Source: an uncultured Woeseiaceae bacterium (GTDB lineage Bacteria > Pseudomonadota > Gammaproteobacteria > Steroidobacterales > Woeseiaceae). Taken from it: a stretch of 36,278 nt of DNA. The position numbers were made by a program, and so were the translations under genes. Below the pieces are notes generated by a model. The model saw only the letters and a program-made list of their open reading frames with translations. It was not told the DNA's origin and made no database searches. Below, piece after piece: positions 8,308-17,412 of this stretch. The stretch spans positions 1 through 36,278 of the forward strand of contig CAJQPR010000084.1 in the NCBI GenBank assembly GCA_905480255.1, read 5' to 3'. Every line of letters starts with the position of its first letter. The first letter of the stretch is position 1.

Positions 8308-8328
8308 GCCTTTCCGTAACAGCAAACG

Positions 8329-8358
8329 AAAAGGGTCGCGTAAGCGGCCCTTTTTTTC
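8329..8358 (+). terminator. Rho-independent terminator between convergent genes
   Basis: AAAAGGGTCGC (8329-8339), loop GTAA, then GCGGCCCTTTT running into seven T residues. The 11-base stem has a single G-T pair. The flanking A-run and T-run allow it to work in both directions, ending the redox operon on + and the amidohydrolase on -. Confidence 0.85.
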
Positions 8359-8372
8359 GCCGGCATTTACTC

Positions 8373-10106
8373 CTAATTCACAATCTCGCCGTCCCGATAA
8401 CGAACTTCTCCACCGAGAATTGTCATGATGACATCAGTATTCATGATTTCGTCATTGGGTACGGTCGTCAGATCCTGGGAAAGAATCGTTATGTCGGCAA
8501 GCTTGCCCGGCGTAATCGACCCTTTGATATCTTCCTCAAATGCTGCGATGGCATTGCCCATCGTGTAGGAATACAGGGCACGCTCCCGCGAATAAACCTC
8601 CTGTGGCTGAAACTCAGTGCCATCCGGCAGAATCCTCGTCACCGAACAGTGGAAACTGGCGATCGGGTCAATTTCATCAACGGGTGGATCGGTGCCATTG
8701 GTGGGCACAAGCCCGGCCTCTGCCAAAGTATTGAAGATATAGCCACGTTCCCTGGTGCGTTCCGGTCCAAGCCGATCAACGACCCATGGTCCATCCGAGC
8801 AGGCGAAAATTCCCTGCACCGCCGGAATAACGTTCAAAGCAACAGTTCGGTCGATATCGTCAGGATGAATGACCTGCGCGTGTTCAATACGCCAGCGCAT
8901 ATCCGTTTTTTCCGGATGCCTGGCAAATTCTGCCTCATAGATATTCAGCAGTTCACGATATGCCCGATCTCCAATGCCCTGGATCGCCAGCTGGTAATCG
9001 TGGTCCATCGCAAGTCTTGCTGACGCCTCAATTTCCTCTATGGGCACAACATTCAGGCCGCTGGTTCGCGGCAGGTCCGAATAGGGCTCGAGCAACCAGC
9101 CACCATGTGTGCCGAGCGCACCATCGAGTACTTTCTCGCCGATCGCACGAACAGTCAGGAAGTTGTTGCCGTAACCAACCATTCGGTACTCGGCAAGACG
9201 TCCCTCCATATCAGCAGCCTGTTCTTCAAATGCCATCCACAGCCTGACGGGAACGTTGCCCTCGTCTGCCATCCTTTTGATGAGATCAACTTCTGCGAAC
9301 GACGTGCCGAGATCCTGGAATGAAGTAATTCCGTTTCGCAGGGATTCTTCTCCGGCCAGCGTCACCATGCGCCGCATCTCATCTTCGGCTATTCCTGCAG
9401 GACGTCGACCCTGGTGTCCCGAAAATGCCTGGCGGAAAACATCCTGAGCGGATTCACGCATCATGCCCGTTGCCCGGCCAGTCTCGTCGCGGACAATTTC
9501 TCCACCTTCGGGAGGAGCCGTGTCATTACCCATTTCGACCAGGGTCATAGCTTTTTGATTAACAAAGACGCCGTGACCGCTGGTATGAATCAACATCGCC
9601 GGATTGTCGGGGGTTACCGCACTGAGTGAGTCGTGCACGGGCAGCCCTTCAATCAATACATCCTCTTTGACGTCCCACTTATCCTGATGCCACCCGCGAC
9701 CGATGATCCATTCGCCCGGTTCCGTCTCGTCGACTGCAGCCTCAACCATGGAAACAATTTCTGCAAAACTATTTGCATAACGAAAATCAAGAATCAGCAA
9801 TGAACCGCCAAAGCTCGTGTAGTGCCCGTGACCCTCGATGAATCCCGGAATGGCTGTCTTGCCCTCGAGATCGATAACTTCGGTTTGATCTCCGATATAC
9901 GGAAATATATCCGCCGCCGTGCCCACGGCAGTGATTCTGTCACCGGTGATCGCTACCGCTTCCGAACGCGGCAGCGCGTCGTCAACGGTTACAACATTTC
10001 CGTTCGTCAAAACCATGTCGGCAAGCGGATGTGCCGGCGGCGTTTCTGATTTTTGGCCACAGCCGATCAGTGTCAGTGTGGCAATCGTGACTAGGATTGA
10101 GCGCAC
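8373..10106 (-). CDS. Lipoprotein amidohydrolase, YtcJ-like
   Basis: This 577-aa metal-dependent amidohydrolase (TIM-barrel, Amidohydro_3/YtcJ type) would hydrolyse an amide, N-formyl or related bond; the substrate is unpredictable. The N-terminus is a lipoprotein signal with lipobox LIGC (Cys16), so the enzyme is membrane-anchored outside the cytoplasm. Family motifs include the metal-binding HGH in FIEGHGHYTS, EKVLDGALGTHGG (Lys candidate for the carboxylated ligand), IQGIGDRA, WRIEHAQVIHPDD and NGTDPPVD, in the usual order. It is a full-length paralogue of the amidohydrolase at 12403-14130, and the two flank a TonB receptor. It lies 28 bases downstream of that receptor gene on the same strand, so the two are likely co-transcribed. 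Confidence 0.85.
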   Translation of the reverse strand: MRSILVTIATLTLIGCGQKSETPPAHPLADMVLTNGNVVTVDDALPRSEAVAITGDRITAVGTAADIFPYIGDQTEVIDLEGKTAIPGFIEGHGHYTSFGGSLLILDFRYANSFAEIVSMVEAAVDETEPGEWIIGRGWHQDKWDVKEDVLIEGLPVHDSLSAVTPDNPAMLIHTSGHGVFVNQKAMTLVEMGNDTAPPEGGEIVRDETGRATGMMRESAQDVFRQAFSGHQGRRPAGIAEDEMRRMVTLAGEESLRNGITSFQDLGTSFAEVDLIKRMADEGNVPVRLWMAFEEQAADMEGRLAEYRMVGYGNNFLTVRAIGEKVLDGALGTHGGWLLEPYSDLPRTSGLNVVPIEEIEASARLAMDHDYQLAIQGIGDRAYRELLNIYEAEFARHPEKTDMRWRIEHAQVIHPDDIDRTVALNVIPAVQGIFACSDGPWVVDRLGPERTRERGYIFNTLAEAGLVPTNGTDPPVDEIDPIASFHCSVTRILPDGTEFQPQEVYSRERALYSYTMGNAIAAFEEDIKGSITPGKLADITILSQDLTTVPNDEIMNTDVIMTILGGEVRYRDGEIVN

Positions 10107-10134
10107 GGTCTCCCCCGGTGATGGTTTTTTTAGC

Positions 10135-12195
10135 CTAGCGGATTTTACTGAAATTTACGACAACGCCGGCGTAGTAGTTTCTCTCAGGCGCCGGCTCGAA
10201 ATAGCGGCCGCCAAATGCATTGATACGGATATTGCTGTTGTAACTTTCATCGAACAGGTTATTCACGCCCAGGTAAGGCCGAATCAGCCACTGGCCGGTC
10301 TCGAGCTCATACGCAAGACGAAAATTAGCGATCGTGTATGACGATACGTCCGCAGTGTTGGCATTGTTCGCGTAGAGATCGCCGGAATAGAAAGCTTCCA
10401 GCGTCCCAATAAACCCGGTGTCGCCCGCATAGGAAAGCCCAACGTAAGCGAAGTGCTCCGGAAGCCCTGGCAATCGATTACCGCTGAAGTCATTCCCGTT
10501 GTCGTCGACAAAATCGTCGAACTTGAAATCCGACCAGGTATAGGAAGCGTCAACACGGAACCCGTTCCCTGTCTCCCAGCTTATTGCAGTTTCGATGCCA
10601 TCACGTGTGGAGCTCCCCGCATTCGAATAGAAGGTCCGACCAGGAAATGCCGCAAGCTCGAACGGAATCAGCTCATCTTCCAGGCTGATGGTAAAGAGCG
10701 CCAGTTCGTAATACAGATTGCCAGCAGAGCGTTTGTAACCGATCTCGAAATTATCCGCCGTTTGCGGATTCAGAAGCGGGTTAAACCCGCCGCTGCCATC
10801 CGGGTTGGCAAGTTCGGTAGTGGTCGGCGTTTCGAATGAGCTGCTATATGACGCGAACAGCACGCCACTCTCCATCCGGTAGTTGAGCGCAATCGACGGG
10901 CTCACCTGGTCGAAATCGAGTTGCCCGGAGTCGTCACCGTTGACGAGGTAGCGATCGGTGACATCATAGGAAAGTTCGTCGTAGCGCAGGCCTCCAAGCA
11001 GTGCCCACGTATCGTTGAATTCATATTGGGCCTGCGCAAACAGGCCGACGTTGTCCACGTTTTCGTTCTGATCAAAAACCATGGGGCCAAGAACACCGTC
11101 GTTGTTGTCAAACCGCTTGCGATCGTCATCCTGCCGGTCGTAATCAATGCCAACCGTAAGGCTGAACGGATCCGGCAATCGTCCAAACGAATATTGAGCG
11201 CCAATGCCATAAAAGAAGCGATCCAGATCAACTGAGCCACCACCTACAAATGGCAGCTTGTTGGCGAACTCCCGCCAGGCATAGTAATTGCGCAGCGTCA
11301 GGTTGCCGGAATCACGGTAACGCTGATAGACCACGCCGAAGCGTTGTTGCTCGAGGGATTCGCCCGCGTCGAACTGCACGTTTCGGTCTCTCGCCGACGA
11401 TGGGGCCTGCGCCGCCTGCGCCGCATTGATGCCTCCGGGATCCTGCGCCTCCGGCTGATCTGTCAGGTTCAGCGCGAATATCAGTTTGTCCGATTCACCA
11501 AGCGGCACGCCGAGTTTGGTGTTCAGCACACTTCCGCGTGCGTTGGAATGATCACGATAACCATCAATCTCGGTCCGCGAAATGTTGACCAGGTAGTCTG
11601 ATTCAGAAATCTTGCCCGCCGACTTCAGCTGATACTGGGAATAACCGTAGTCGCCGCCGGCAACCCGACCCTCGACATACGGATTGTCACTTCCAAGTTC
11701 GCTCATAATCGATATAACGCCGCCAGATGCATTTCCGTAGAGCGATGATGCGGGGCCACGCAGAATCTCTATGCTGCTTGCCGAACCGAGGTCGATGCTG
11801 TCAACGCCAGCCTGGCCGTCGGGTAGGGTCTCCGGAATTCCGTCGACAATGACCTTGATGCCGCGAATTCCGAAACTCGACCTCGCTCCGAAACCACGTA
11901 ATGACACGCGAAGGTCCTGGGCAAAGTTGTAGCGATTCTGCATGTAAAGTCCCGGCACAGCGGCCAGAGCTTCATCGAGACCAAGTTGCTGCGTGCCTAG
12001 CTGTATCCGTTCCTTGCCAACAACCGATATAGATCGCGCAGCATTCCGCACGGATGTTTCCATTCTCGTTGCGGTAACGACGATCTCATCCAGTCTGTCA
12101 TCATCGGGCACCTGGGCCCATGCTGATTGAGCGAGCAAACAAATTGACGCGGCCACCGACAGCCGTAACGACACGGTTCTATTTCGTAAGATCAT
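10135..12195 (-). CDS. TonB-dependent outer membrane receptor
   Basis: This 686-aa outer membrane receptor has a signal peptide (RLSVAASICLLAQSAWAQ) and a TonB-box-like DEIVVTATR. The plug domain follows (SISVVGKERIQ, LRGFGARSSFGIRG, VIVDGIPETLPDGQ, IEILRGPASSLYGNASGGVI), then a beta-barrel with a LIRPYLGVNNLFD segment near the C-terminus. The ATG at 12195 is chosen because the signal peptide starts there; the open frame extends to 12540 but would overlap the divergent gene and lacks a signal sequence. The plug resembles FecA/iron-chelate-type receptors, but the neighbouring amidohydrolases suggest an organic substrate is equally possible. The final residues (NFSKIR) lack the usual terminal aromatic residue. 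Confidence 0.88.
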   Translation of the reverse strand: MILRNRTVSLRLSVAASICLLAQSAWAQVPDDDRLDEIVVTATRMETSVRNAARSISVVGKERIQLGTQQLGLDEALAAVPGLYMQNRYNFAQDLRVSLRGFGARSSFGIRGIKVIVDGIPETLPDGQAGVDSIDLGSASSIEILRGPASSLYGNASGGVISIMSELGSDNPYVEGRVAGGDYGYSQYQLKSAGKISESDYLVNISRTEIDGYRDHSNARGSVLNTKLGVPLGESDKLIFALNLTDQPEAQDPGGINAAQAAQAPSSARDRNVQFDAGESLEQQRFGVVYQRYRDSGNLTLRNYYAWREFANKLPFVGGGSVDLDRFFYGIGAQYSFGRLPDPFSLTVGIDYDRQDDDRKRFDNNDGVLGPMVFDQNENVDNVGLFAQAQYEFNDTWALLGGLRYDELSYDVTDRYLVNGDDSGQLDFDQVSPSIALNYRMESGVLFASYSSSFETPTTTELANPDGSGGFNPLLNPQTADNFEIGYKRSAGNLYYELALFTISLEDELIPFELAAFPGRTFYSNAGSSTRDGIETAISWETGNGFRVDASYTWSDFKFDDFVDDNGNDFSGNRLPGLPEHFAYVGLSYAGDTGFIGTLEAFYSGDLYANNANTADVSSYTIANFRLAYELETGQWLIRPYLGVNNLFDESYNSNIRINAFGGRYFEPAPERNYYAGVVVNFSKIR

Positions 12196-12357
12196 TGATT
12201 CGCCAAAGCCCGGATTGGAGTTATTGGATATGCGATTGACTAGCCGCCTACGATAGGAAAAAAGCGGCAGAATTGCCAGACAATCAGCAGTTTTCTGCCT
12301 GTTTGTCGGGCGCATATGTATCGCCTGAAACAAACACGATAGATATCTGCCTTCGCC

Positions 12358-12363
12358 TATAAT
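12358..12363 (+). promoter_or_regulatory. Candidate -10 element for the second amidohydrolase
   Basis: A perfect TATAAT lies 40 bases upstream of the ATG at 12403, in the 207-base gap between the divergent receptor and amidohydrolase genes. No convincing -35 hexamer is visible at 16-18 bases, so it would be a weak or activator-dependent promoter. The rest of the gap shows no gene. Confidence 0.35.
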
Positions 12364-12402
12364 GTCTGGCCTGCTTCCCTGCCCGCAAGGACAGTTACAA
12401 CA

Positions 12403-14130
12403 ATGACGCCTAACAAATTTTTGCCTGCGAGTTCGCTGCTTTTCGGCGCGCTGGCCTGTTCTTTTCTCTTCTCCGCTTGCAGCAACGAGGAAAGCACCGT
12501 GGCCAGCCCGGACCTGATCGTCATCAATGCTGACGTTCATACCGTGGATTCAACCGTCCCAATAGCCGATGCGTTCGCTGTTACCAGCGGAAGATTTGTC
12601 GCTGTTGGAGACACGACCGAAATTCGGCCGATGGCCGGCGAAGATACGGTCATTATAGATGCCGGCGGGGTTTCGATCATTCCCGGCCTGATTGACGGGC
12701 ATACCCATCTCATTGGCGGAGCCGGGCTAGCTACCGGTGTCGACTTGTCTGAAATAGAAGATAAGGATGAATGGCTGCGAATTATTCGTGAGAAAGCCGA
12801 CAGCCTTCCGGCCGGTGCCTGGATCCTTGGCGGCGCATGGAATCACAACCTGTCCGACGGAATTCTGCCCACAAGAGAAATGCTGGACTCGGTTGCCCCT
12901 GAAAATCCTGTGCTTCTGCGCGACATCGATTTCCACTCAAGCTGGGCGAACACCCTGGCAATCGAACTGGCCGGCATTTCGGCAGATAGTGAGGTTCCGC
13001 CGGGCGGAGAGATTCTGCTCGATCCGGCGACCGGCGAGGCGACCGGGATATTCCTTGAAGGTGCTATGCGGCTCTTCAACGGAGCCCCCGGGCTTGCAGA
13101 TGCACGGGACCCGGTTGCCGGAGCTCGCGCCGCAGTCCGCATGGCCAACAGCCTGGGCATCACCAGCGCACACGATATGAGCGGCAACCTGGACGCATTT
13201 CTTGAGGTATTTTCTGACGGCGATCTCACGATGCGAATCTGGGAGGGCGTGTTTGCCGGTCCCAGTGACGATCTGGAACAGCATTTTGCGGACCTCAATG
13301 CCGAAAGAAAACGTGTTCGCGACGCTGTTGCCGCAGATGCCCAAAGCGAAAAGATGGGCACCCTGTTCCAGGTTGGTTACGTCAAGATGATGATCGACGG
13401 CGTGTTGTCGACGCATACGGCAATGATGAAGGCCCCCTACTCTGACAATCCGGATGCTATCGTTCAGCCGTTCATCCAGAAGGATCACCTCGATGAGATG
13501 GTCTCCGCCGCGCATGCTGCAGGTTTTCCGGTCGCGGTTCATGCAATTGGCGACGAAGGCGTTTCCTGGGTGCTGGATGCGTTCGAGGGATCTCCGCGCT
13601 CGCCTGGCATGCCAATGGATCGAATAGAACATATCGAAGTGGTCACTCCGGATGATGTGGCGAGGTTCGCGTCGCTCGGCATTGCGGCCTCCATGCAACC
13701 GCACCATGCGACCTGCTGCGTCGGCGACTACGTGATCGATCGAATTGGCCGGGACCGGCTGCCAAATGCCTATGTCTGGCGACAAATGCTCGATACCGAT
13801 AACCATCTCGTACTGGGTTCAGATTGGGCAACATCGCCACTGAACCCATTGATCCAGATTGCGGATACATTGCATCGCGAAACCCGAATTGACGGCGTGG
13901 TTCGGCCCTGGGATGAAGGCAATACGCTTACGTTTGCAGAAGCACTGCATGGCTATACCCAGGCCGGTGCAGACATGACGCCCTGGGCTGGCGAGATAGG
14001 CAGCATATCGGTTGGCAAGTGGGCCGACTTCGTCATACTGGACGAGAGACTCCCCGCAGAAATAAACCGCTCCCTTGAGAATCGCAAAGTGACTGCAACC
14101 TATCTTGCAGGAGAGCAGGTTTATCCATAG
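12403..14130 (+). CDS. Lipoprotein amidohydrolase, YtcJ-like (paralogue)
   Basis: This 575-aa protein is the second YtcJ-type amidohydrolase here. It has a lipoprotein signal (LFSAC, Cys26) and the same motif order: GLIDGHTHLIGG with the HxH metal ligands, VKMMIDGVLSTHTA with candidate carboxylated Lys, VAVHAIGDEG, RIEHIEVVTPDD, and LGSDWATSPLNP with the terminal Asp ligand. All expected metal-site residues are present, so it is probably active. AAGGA lies about 10 bases before the ATG. It is transcribed divergently from the TonB receptor and is followed by an exported hydrolase, suggesting a small outer-envelope nutrient acquisition and hydrolysis locus. The substrate is unknown; small amides or dipeptide-like compounds are guesses. 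Confidence 0.86.
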   Translation: MTPNKFLPASSLLFGALACSFLFSACSNEESTVASPDLIVINADVHTVDSTVPIADAFAVTSGRFVAVGDTTEIRPMAGEDTVIIDAGGVSIIPGLIDGHTHLIGGAGLATGVDLSEIEDKDEWLRIIREKADSLPAGAWILGGAWNHNLSDGILPTREMLDSVAPENPVLLRDIDFHSSWANTLAIELAGISADSEVPPGGEILLDPATGEATGIFLEGAMRLFNGAPGLADARDPVAGARAAVRMANSLGITSAHDMSGNLDAFLEVFSDGDLTMRIWEGVFAGPSDDLEQHFADLNAERKRVRDAVAADAQSEKMGTLFQVGYVKMMIDGVLSTHTAMMKAPYSDNPDAIVQPFIQKDHLDEMVSAAHAAGFPVAVHAIGDEGVSWVLDAFEGSPRSPGMPMDRIEHIEVVTPDDVARFASLGIAASMQPHHATCCVGDYVIDRIGRDRLPNAYVWRQMLDTDNHLVLGSDWATSPLNPLIQIADTLHRETRIDGVVRPWDEGNTLTFAEALHGYTQAGADMTPWAGEIGSISVGKWADFVILDERLPAEINRSLENRKVTATYLAGEQVYP

Positions 14131-14196
14131 CTCCCTCCGGAACATGTCGCGACAGGCGCGGTCAAACGCTGGAGCGCGAATGAATCGGGGGAAATA

Positions 14197-14958
14197 ATGA
14201 AAAAAATACTGACACTGATCGCTGCACTGGCCATGTCGTCCGCAGCGATTGCGGAAACGACCTCAGTCACGATGCAGGCCGCCGACGGAGTGACTGTTTA
14301 TGGAGAAATCTACACAGCGCCCGGGGTTCCGAAGTCCGCGCCGTTGATCCTGCTTTTTCACCAGGGTGGCGGTGACTCACGCGGCGAATACACGCCCCTG
14401 GTGCCCCGTTTGCTCGATGCCGGCTACAACCTCGTCGCAATCGATCAACGTCGCGGCGGCACCCGCTTCGATGGTGTCAACCGGACACTGCAGGGTGTCG
14501 GTGATACCGAGTACAGCTATTGCGATGTAATGCCCGACCTCGAAGCGGCGCTGGCTTTCGCCCGGCAAGCGGGATTCACAGGACCGACAGCTGCATGGGG
14601 CAGCAGTTATTCGGCCGCGCTGATTTTCAAACTCGGCGTGGACCATCCGGAAGAGATCGACGCCATCGTCGCGTTTTCAGCCGCATCCGGTGAGCCGATG
14701 GAGGGCTGCATGCCCGAGCAGTACAGCGCAGACATTACACAACCGGTACTGGCGCTCAGGCCATCAAGGGAAATGGAAGTGCCTTACGTGCCCGGCCAGA
14801 TGGAGCTGTTCGAGGAACAAGGCCACCGTACCTATATTGCCGATCCGGGTGTCCACGGATCATCCATGCTCAATGAAGACCGGGTTGGCGAATCCACTGA
14901 TGAAACCTGGAGCGTCGTACTCGAGTTCCTCGCTACGAACCTGGCCGGCGGCGATTAG
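14197..14958 (+). CDS. Exported alpha/beta hydrolase (dienelactone hydrolase-like)
   Basis: This 253-aa alpha/beta-hydrolase-fold protein has a Sec signal peptide (MKKILTLIAALAMSSAAIA). The nucleophile elbow is GSSYS at 135-139 with Ser137. The oxyanion-side loop FHQGGGDSRGEY (54-65) precedes it, and a C-terminal DPGVHGSSM supplies the candidate His near residue 225. It is expected to cleave an ester or related bond in the periplasm. It lies 66 bases after the amidohydrolase and is probably in the same transcript; GGGGAAATA precedes its start. The next gene, an AMP-forming acyl ligase, could activate an acid it releases, but this is positional inference. Confidence 0.78.
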   Translation: MKKILTLIAALAMSSAAIAETTSVTMQAADGVTVYGEIYTAPGVPKSAPLILLFHQGGGDSRGEYTPLVPRLLDAGYNLVAIDQRRGGTRFDGVNRTLQGVGDTEYSYCDVMPDLEAALAFARQAGFTGPTAAWGSSYSAALIFKLGVDHPEEIDAIVAFSAASGEPMEGCMPEQYSADITQPVLALRPSREMEVPYVPGQMELFEEQGHRTYIADPGVHGSSMLNEDRVGESTDETWSVVLEFLATNLAGGD

Positions 14959-14998
14959 GAAAACGGGCAGAATTGGGTAATACTTCGTTCGACCTGAT

Positions 14999-16651
14999 AT
15001 GAACGAATTCCTGACTGCACATCACGCCCTTGTCGAATGGGCTGAAAAGACACCCGGGCGGGTTTTCCTGCATCAGCCGGTGGGTGGCGAAATGCGCACC
15101 TATTCCTGGCAACAATCGGCTGATGTGAGCCGACGCATGGCAAGCGCATTGCTCGGGCTCGGACTCCAGCGCGGCGACAAGGTCGCAATACTCGCGAAAA
15201 ACAGTGCAGAGTGGATGCTCGCAGATTTCGCTATATCCATGGCGGGCCTGGTTTCTGTGCCAATTTATCCGACAGCCGGTGTCGATACTATTTCCTATGT
15301 GCTTGGCCACAGTGAGGCAAGCGCCGTATTTGTTGGCAAGCTGGATGAACCGCAGGTCGCCAGCGAAGCTATTCCCCGCTCAATACCGAGCATCGCTTTC
15401 CCCTACCCCATCGAGGGGTGCCAGCTCGAGTGGCAGGCGCTGGTTGACGCGAATGAGCCTCTTGCTGAATTGAATGATGCGCAAGCGGACGACGTGATGA
15501 CGATCCTGTATACGTCGGGAAGCACTGGCCGCCCCAAGGGTGTCGTTCTGACCTATGGCGCGTACTGCTATGCGAGTAGAACCACTGCGGCCACAACTGA
15601 GGTTAGCCGTGAGGATCACCTGTTTTCCTATTTGCCACTCGCTCACATCACCGAGAGAACCTGCACGGCAGGACCCGCGATTTACGCGGGCACTGAATGC
15701 TCGTTTACGGAATCCCTGAAAACGTTTCAGACGGACCTTAAGCGCGCCAAACCGACCATCTTTATTTCCGTGCCAAGACTCTGGGTGAAATTCCAGTCAG
15801 GTGTGCACGCCAGGATTCCACCTCGCAAGCTCAAGATTCTTCTCGCCATTCCGATCGTTGGAAAAATCGTTGCACGGAAAATTCGCGACGGCCTCGGCTT
15901 TGGCAATTGCCGCAGTTACGGTTCCGGCAGCGCGCCTATATCGCCACTGACGCTCAGGTGGTACGAGAAAATCGGTGTCAATATCGGTGAAGGATGGGGC
16001 ATGAGCGAAACCGCCGGGCTTGCCTGTGGCAACACACCTTTCGAGGCGAGAAGAATAGGCACGATCGGCGTCCCTATCGACGGAACTGAAATCAAATTAT
16101 CGGATGCCGGCGAGATGCTAATTCGTAGCCCCGGCCTTTTCACCGAGTACTTCAAACAGCCGGACCTGACCAGGGAAGTGTTCGATGACGACGGTTTCTT
16201 TCATACCGGCGATAAGGCCGAGTGGGACGAATCGATCAGTGCGTTCCGAATCACGGGTCGCGTCAAGGATATTTTCAAATCAGCTAAAGGCAAGTACGTC
16301 ACACCGGTTCCCATCGAATCAAAATTGTCTGGCAACCCGCTCCTGGAGCAAATCTGTGTCATGGGTTCGGGCCAGCCGGCGCCCGTGGCTATTGTCGTAC
16401 TGGCTGAGGCTGCAAAGCATCTGCCGAAGGAAAACGTCGAAAGCAGTCTGAAAGCGACGCTGCTGGACGTCAACCGGCATCTTGAGTCACATGAGCGAAT
16501 GTCCAGTATCGTCATCGTGAACGACGAATGGACCATCGAAAACGGCCTGCTGACGCCGACACTTAAAGTGAAAAGAGACGTTCTCGAGGACAAATACGGA
16601 ACACTCATCAGCCAGCAATTCCCCTCTCAGGTGGCGTGGGAAGGTCAGTAA
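14999..16651 (+). CDS. AMP-dependent acyl-CoA synthetase/ligase (long-chain type)
   Basis: This 550-aa ANL-superfamily enzyme activates a carboxylic acid as acyl-AMP and then acyl-CoA. The P-loop-like YTSGSTGRPKG lies near residues 164-174. A GWGMSETAG motif (A5-type), HTGDKAEWD and ITGRVKDIFKSAKGKYV with the A10-region lysines are all present and in order. The short form and the KSAKGKYVTP ending motif are typical of the long-chain fatty acyl-CoA ligase (FACL/AMP-binding) branch found in actinobacteria and gammaproteobacteria. No membrane anchor is visible. The gene lies 40 bases after the exported hydrolase. With a FadL-type channel further along, fatty or hydrophobic acid use is plausible, but the substrate is not determined. 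Confidence 0.82.
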   Translation: MNEFLTAHHALVEWAEKTPGRVFLHQPVGGEMRTYSWQQSADVSRRMASALLGLGLQRGDKVAILAKNSAEWMLADFAISMAGLVSVPIYPTAGVDTISYVLGHSEASAVFVGKLDEPQVASEAIPRSIPSIAFPYPIEGCQLEWQALVDANEPLAELNDAQADDVMTILYTSGSTGRPKGVVLTYGAYCYASRTTAATTEVSREDHLFSYLPLAHITERTCTAGPAIYAGTECSFTESLKTFQTDLKRAKPTIFISVPRLWVKFQSGVHARIPPRKLKILLAIPIVGKIVARKIRDGLGFGNCRSYGSGSAPISPLTLRWYEKIGVNIGEGWGMSETAGLACGNTPFEARRIGTIGVPIDGTEIKLSDAGEMLIRSPGLFTEYFKQPDLTREVFDDDGFFHTGDKAEWDESISAFRITGRVKDIFKSAKGKYVTPVPIESKLSGNPLLEQICVMGSGQPAPVAIVVLAEAAKHLPKENVESSLKATLLDVNRHLESHERMSSIVIVNDEWTIENGLLTPTLKVKRDVLEDKYGTLISQQFPSQVAWEGQ

Positions 16652-16758
16652 GCAGTTCCCCTTATCCTCTTTCTTCGTATATTCAAGGATACTAATGTTC
16701 AGCCGGCGCCCAAGCGGTGCAGGGCTAAAATATTCTGCTAAATCAAGGGGATAAAACA

Positions 16759-17412
16759 ATGGAACTCCTCGAATTTGCACGCGGCGACGGGCTGCAAATC
16801 GCCGTCACAATATTCGCGGCCGGGTTGATATGGCGCCTGGTGCATTTGCTCATGACGCTGAAAAAGACAGACTTGTCAGAGGCCCGCCAGGCAGGTGAAA
16901 AAGCAGGGGGGATTCGCACCATATTCTCCCGGTTTTTGCATCACGAACCTTTTCGCGAAAGGACCCGCAATGGCACCATCATCGCGTACACGTTTCATAT
17001 CGGGCTCGCGATAATATTCTTCGGCGGCGCGCCGCACATTCTGTTTATCGAGAGCTTTTCCGGGCTGGCATGGTCGCCCATGCCAACGGTCGTTGTCCAC
17101 GTCACAGCAGCCGTCACGCTCGCCGCATTGATTGCCGCGGTCGTCAGGAGGATGCGCCACCCGGTGCTAAATATGCTGTCGAATTTCGATGACTATTTTT
17201 CCTGGTTGATTACGACTTTGCCGGTCATCACAGGTCTCCTCGCAGTCGCGCATATTGGTGCTCGTTACGAGGTACTACTGGCCATTCACATCCTCAGTTT
17301 CGACGCATTCCTGATTTGGTTCCCGTTCGGCAAGTTAATGCACTCGATAATCGTTTTCGGCTCCCGGTATACGACCGGGGTCACCTTCACTCGCAGGGGG
17401 GCCAGAGTATGA
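16759..17412 (+). CDS. Membrane cytochrome b, NarI/DsrM-like
   Basis: This 217-aa protein has about five hydrophobic helices and conserved intramembrane histidines (AYTFHIGLAIIFFGGAPHI, VVVHVTAAVT, LAIHILSFD, GKLMHSI). The pattern matches the NarI-like heme b subunit of DsrM and related Hdr-type membrane complexes. It is not part of a nitrate reductase: no narGHJ genes are nearby, and the next gene is a DsrK/HdrD-like Fe-S protein whose ATG overlaps its TGA. The pair should exchange electrons between the quinone pool and a cytoplasmic thiol/disulfide or Fe-S partner. AAGGGG precedes the ATG at 16759 by 7 bases. Good confidence on the family, low on the physiological partner. Confidence 0.78.
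   Translation: MELLEFARGDGLQIAVTIFAAGLIWRLVHLLMTLKKTDLSEARQAGEKAGGIRTIFSRFLHHEPFRERTRNGTIIAYTFHIGLAIIFFGGAPHILFIESFSGLAWSPMPTVVVHVTAAVTLAALIAAVVRRMRHPVLNMLSNFDDYFSWLITTLPVITGLLAVAHIGARYEVLLAIHILSFDAFLIWFPFGKLMHSIIVFGSRYTTGVTFTRRGARV

Noticed and set aside
8304-9023. 239-codon open frame on + opposite the first amidohydrolase
   Set aside because: It is antisense to a gene with clear family motifs, has no recognisable domain, and its start overlaps the RidA stop and the terminator.
12196-12540. N-terminal extension of the TonB receptor
   Set aside because: The extra 115 residues precede the real signal peptide, overlap the divergent amidohydrolase gene and lack homology-like content.
12937-13806. 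289-codon open frame on - inside the second amidohydrolase
   Set aside because: The + strand encodes all expected amidohydrolase motifs across this stretch; the antisense frame has no motif and is an effect of GC-rich codon use.
16759-17412. Respiratory nitrate reductase gamma subunit (NarI)
   Set aside because: No narG, narH or narJ is present; coupling to a CCG-domain Fe-S protein indicates a DsrM-like role.
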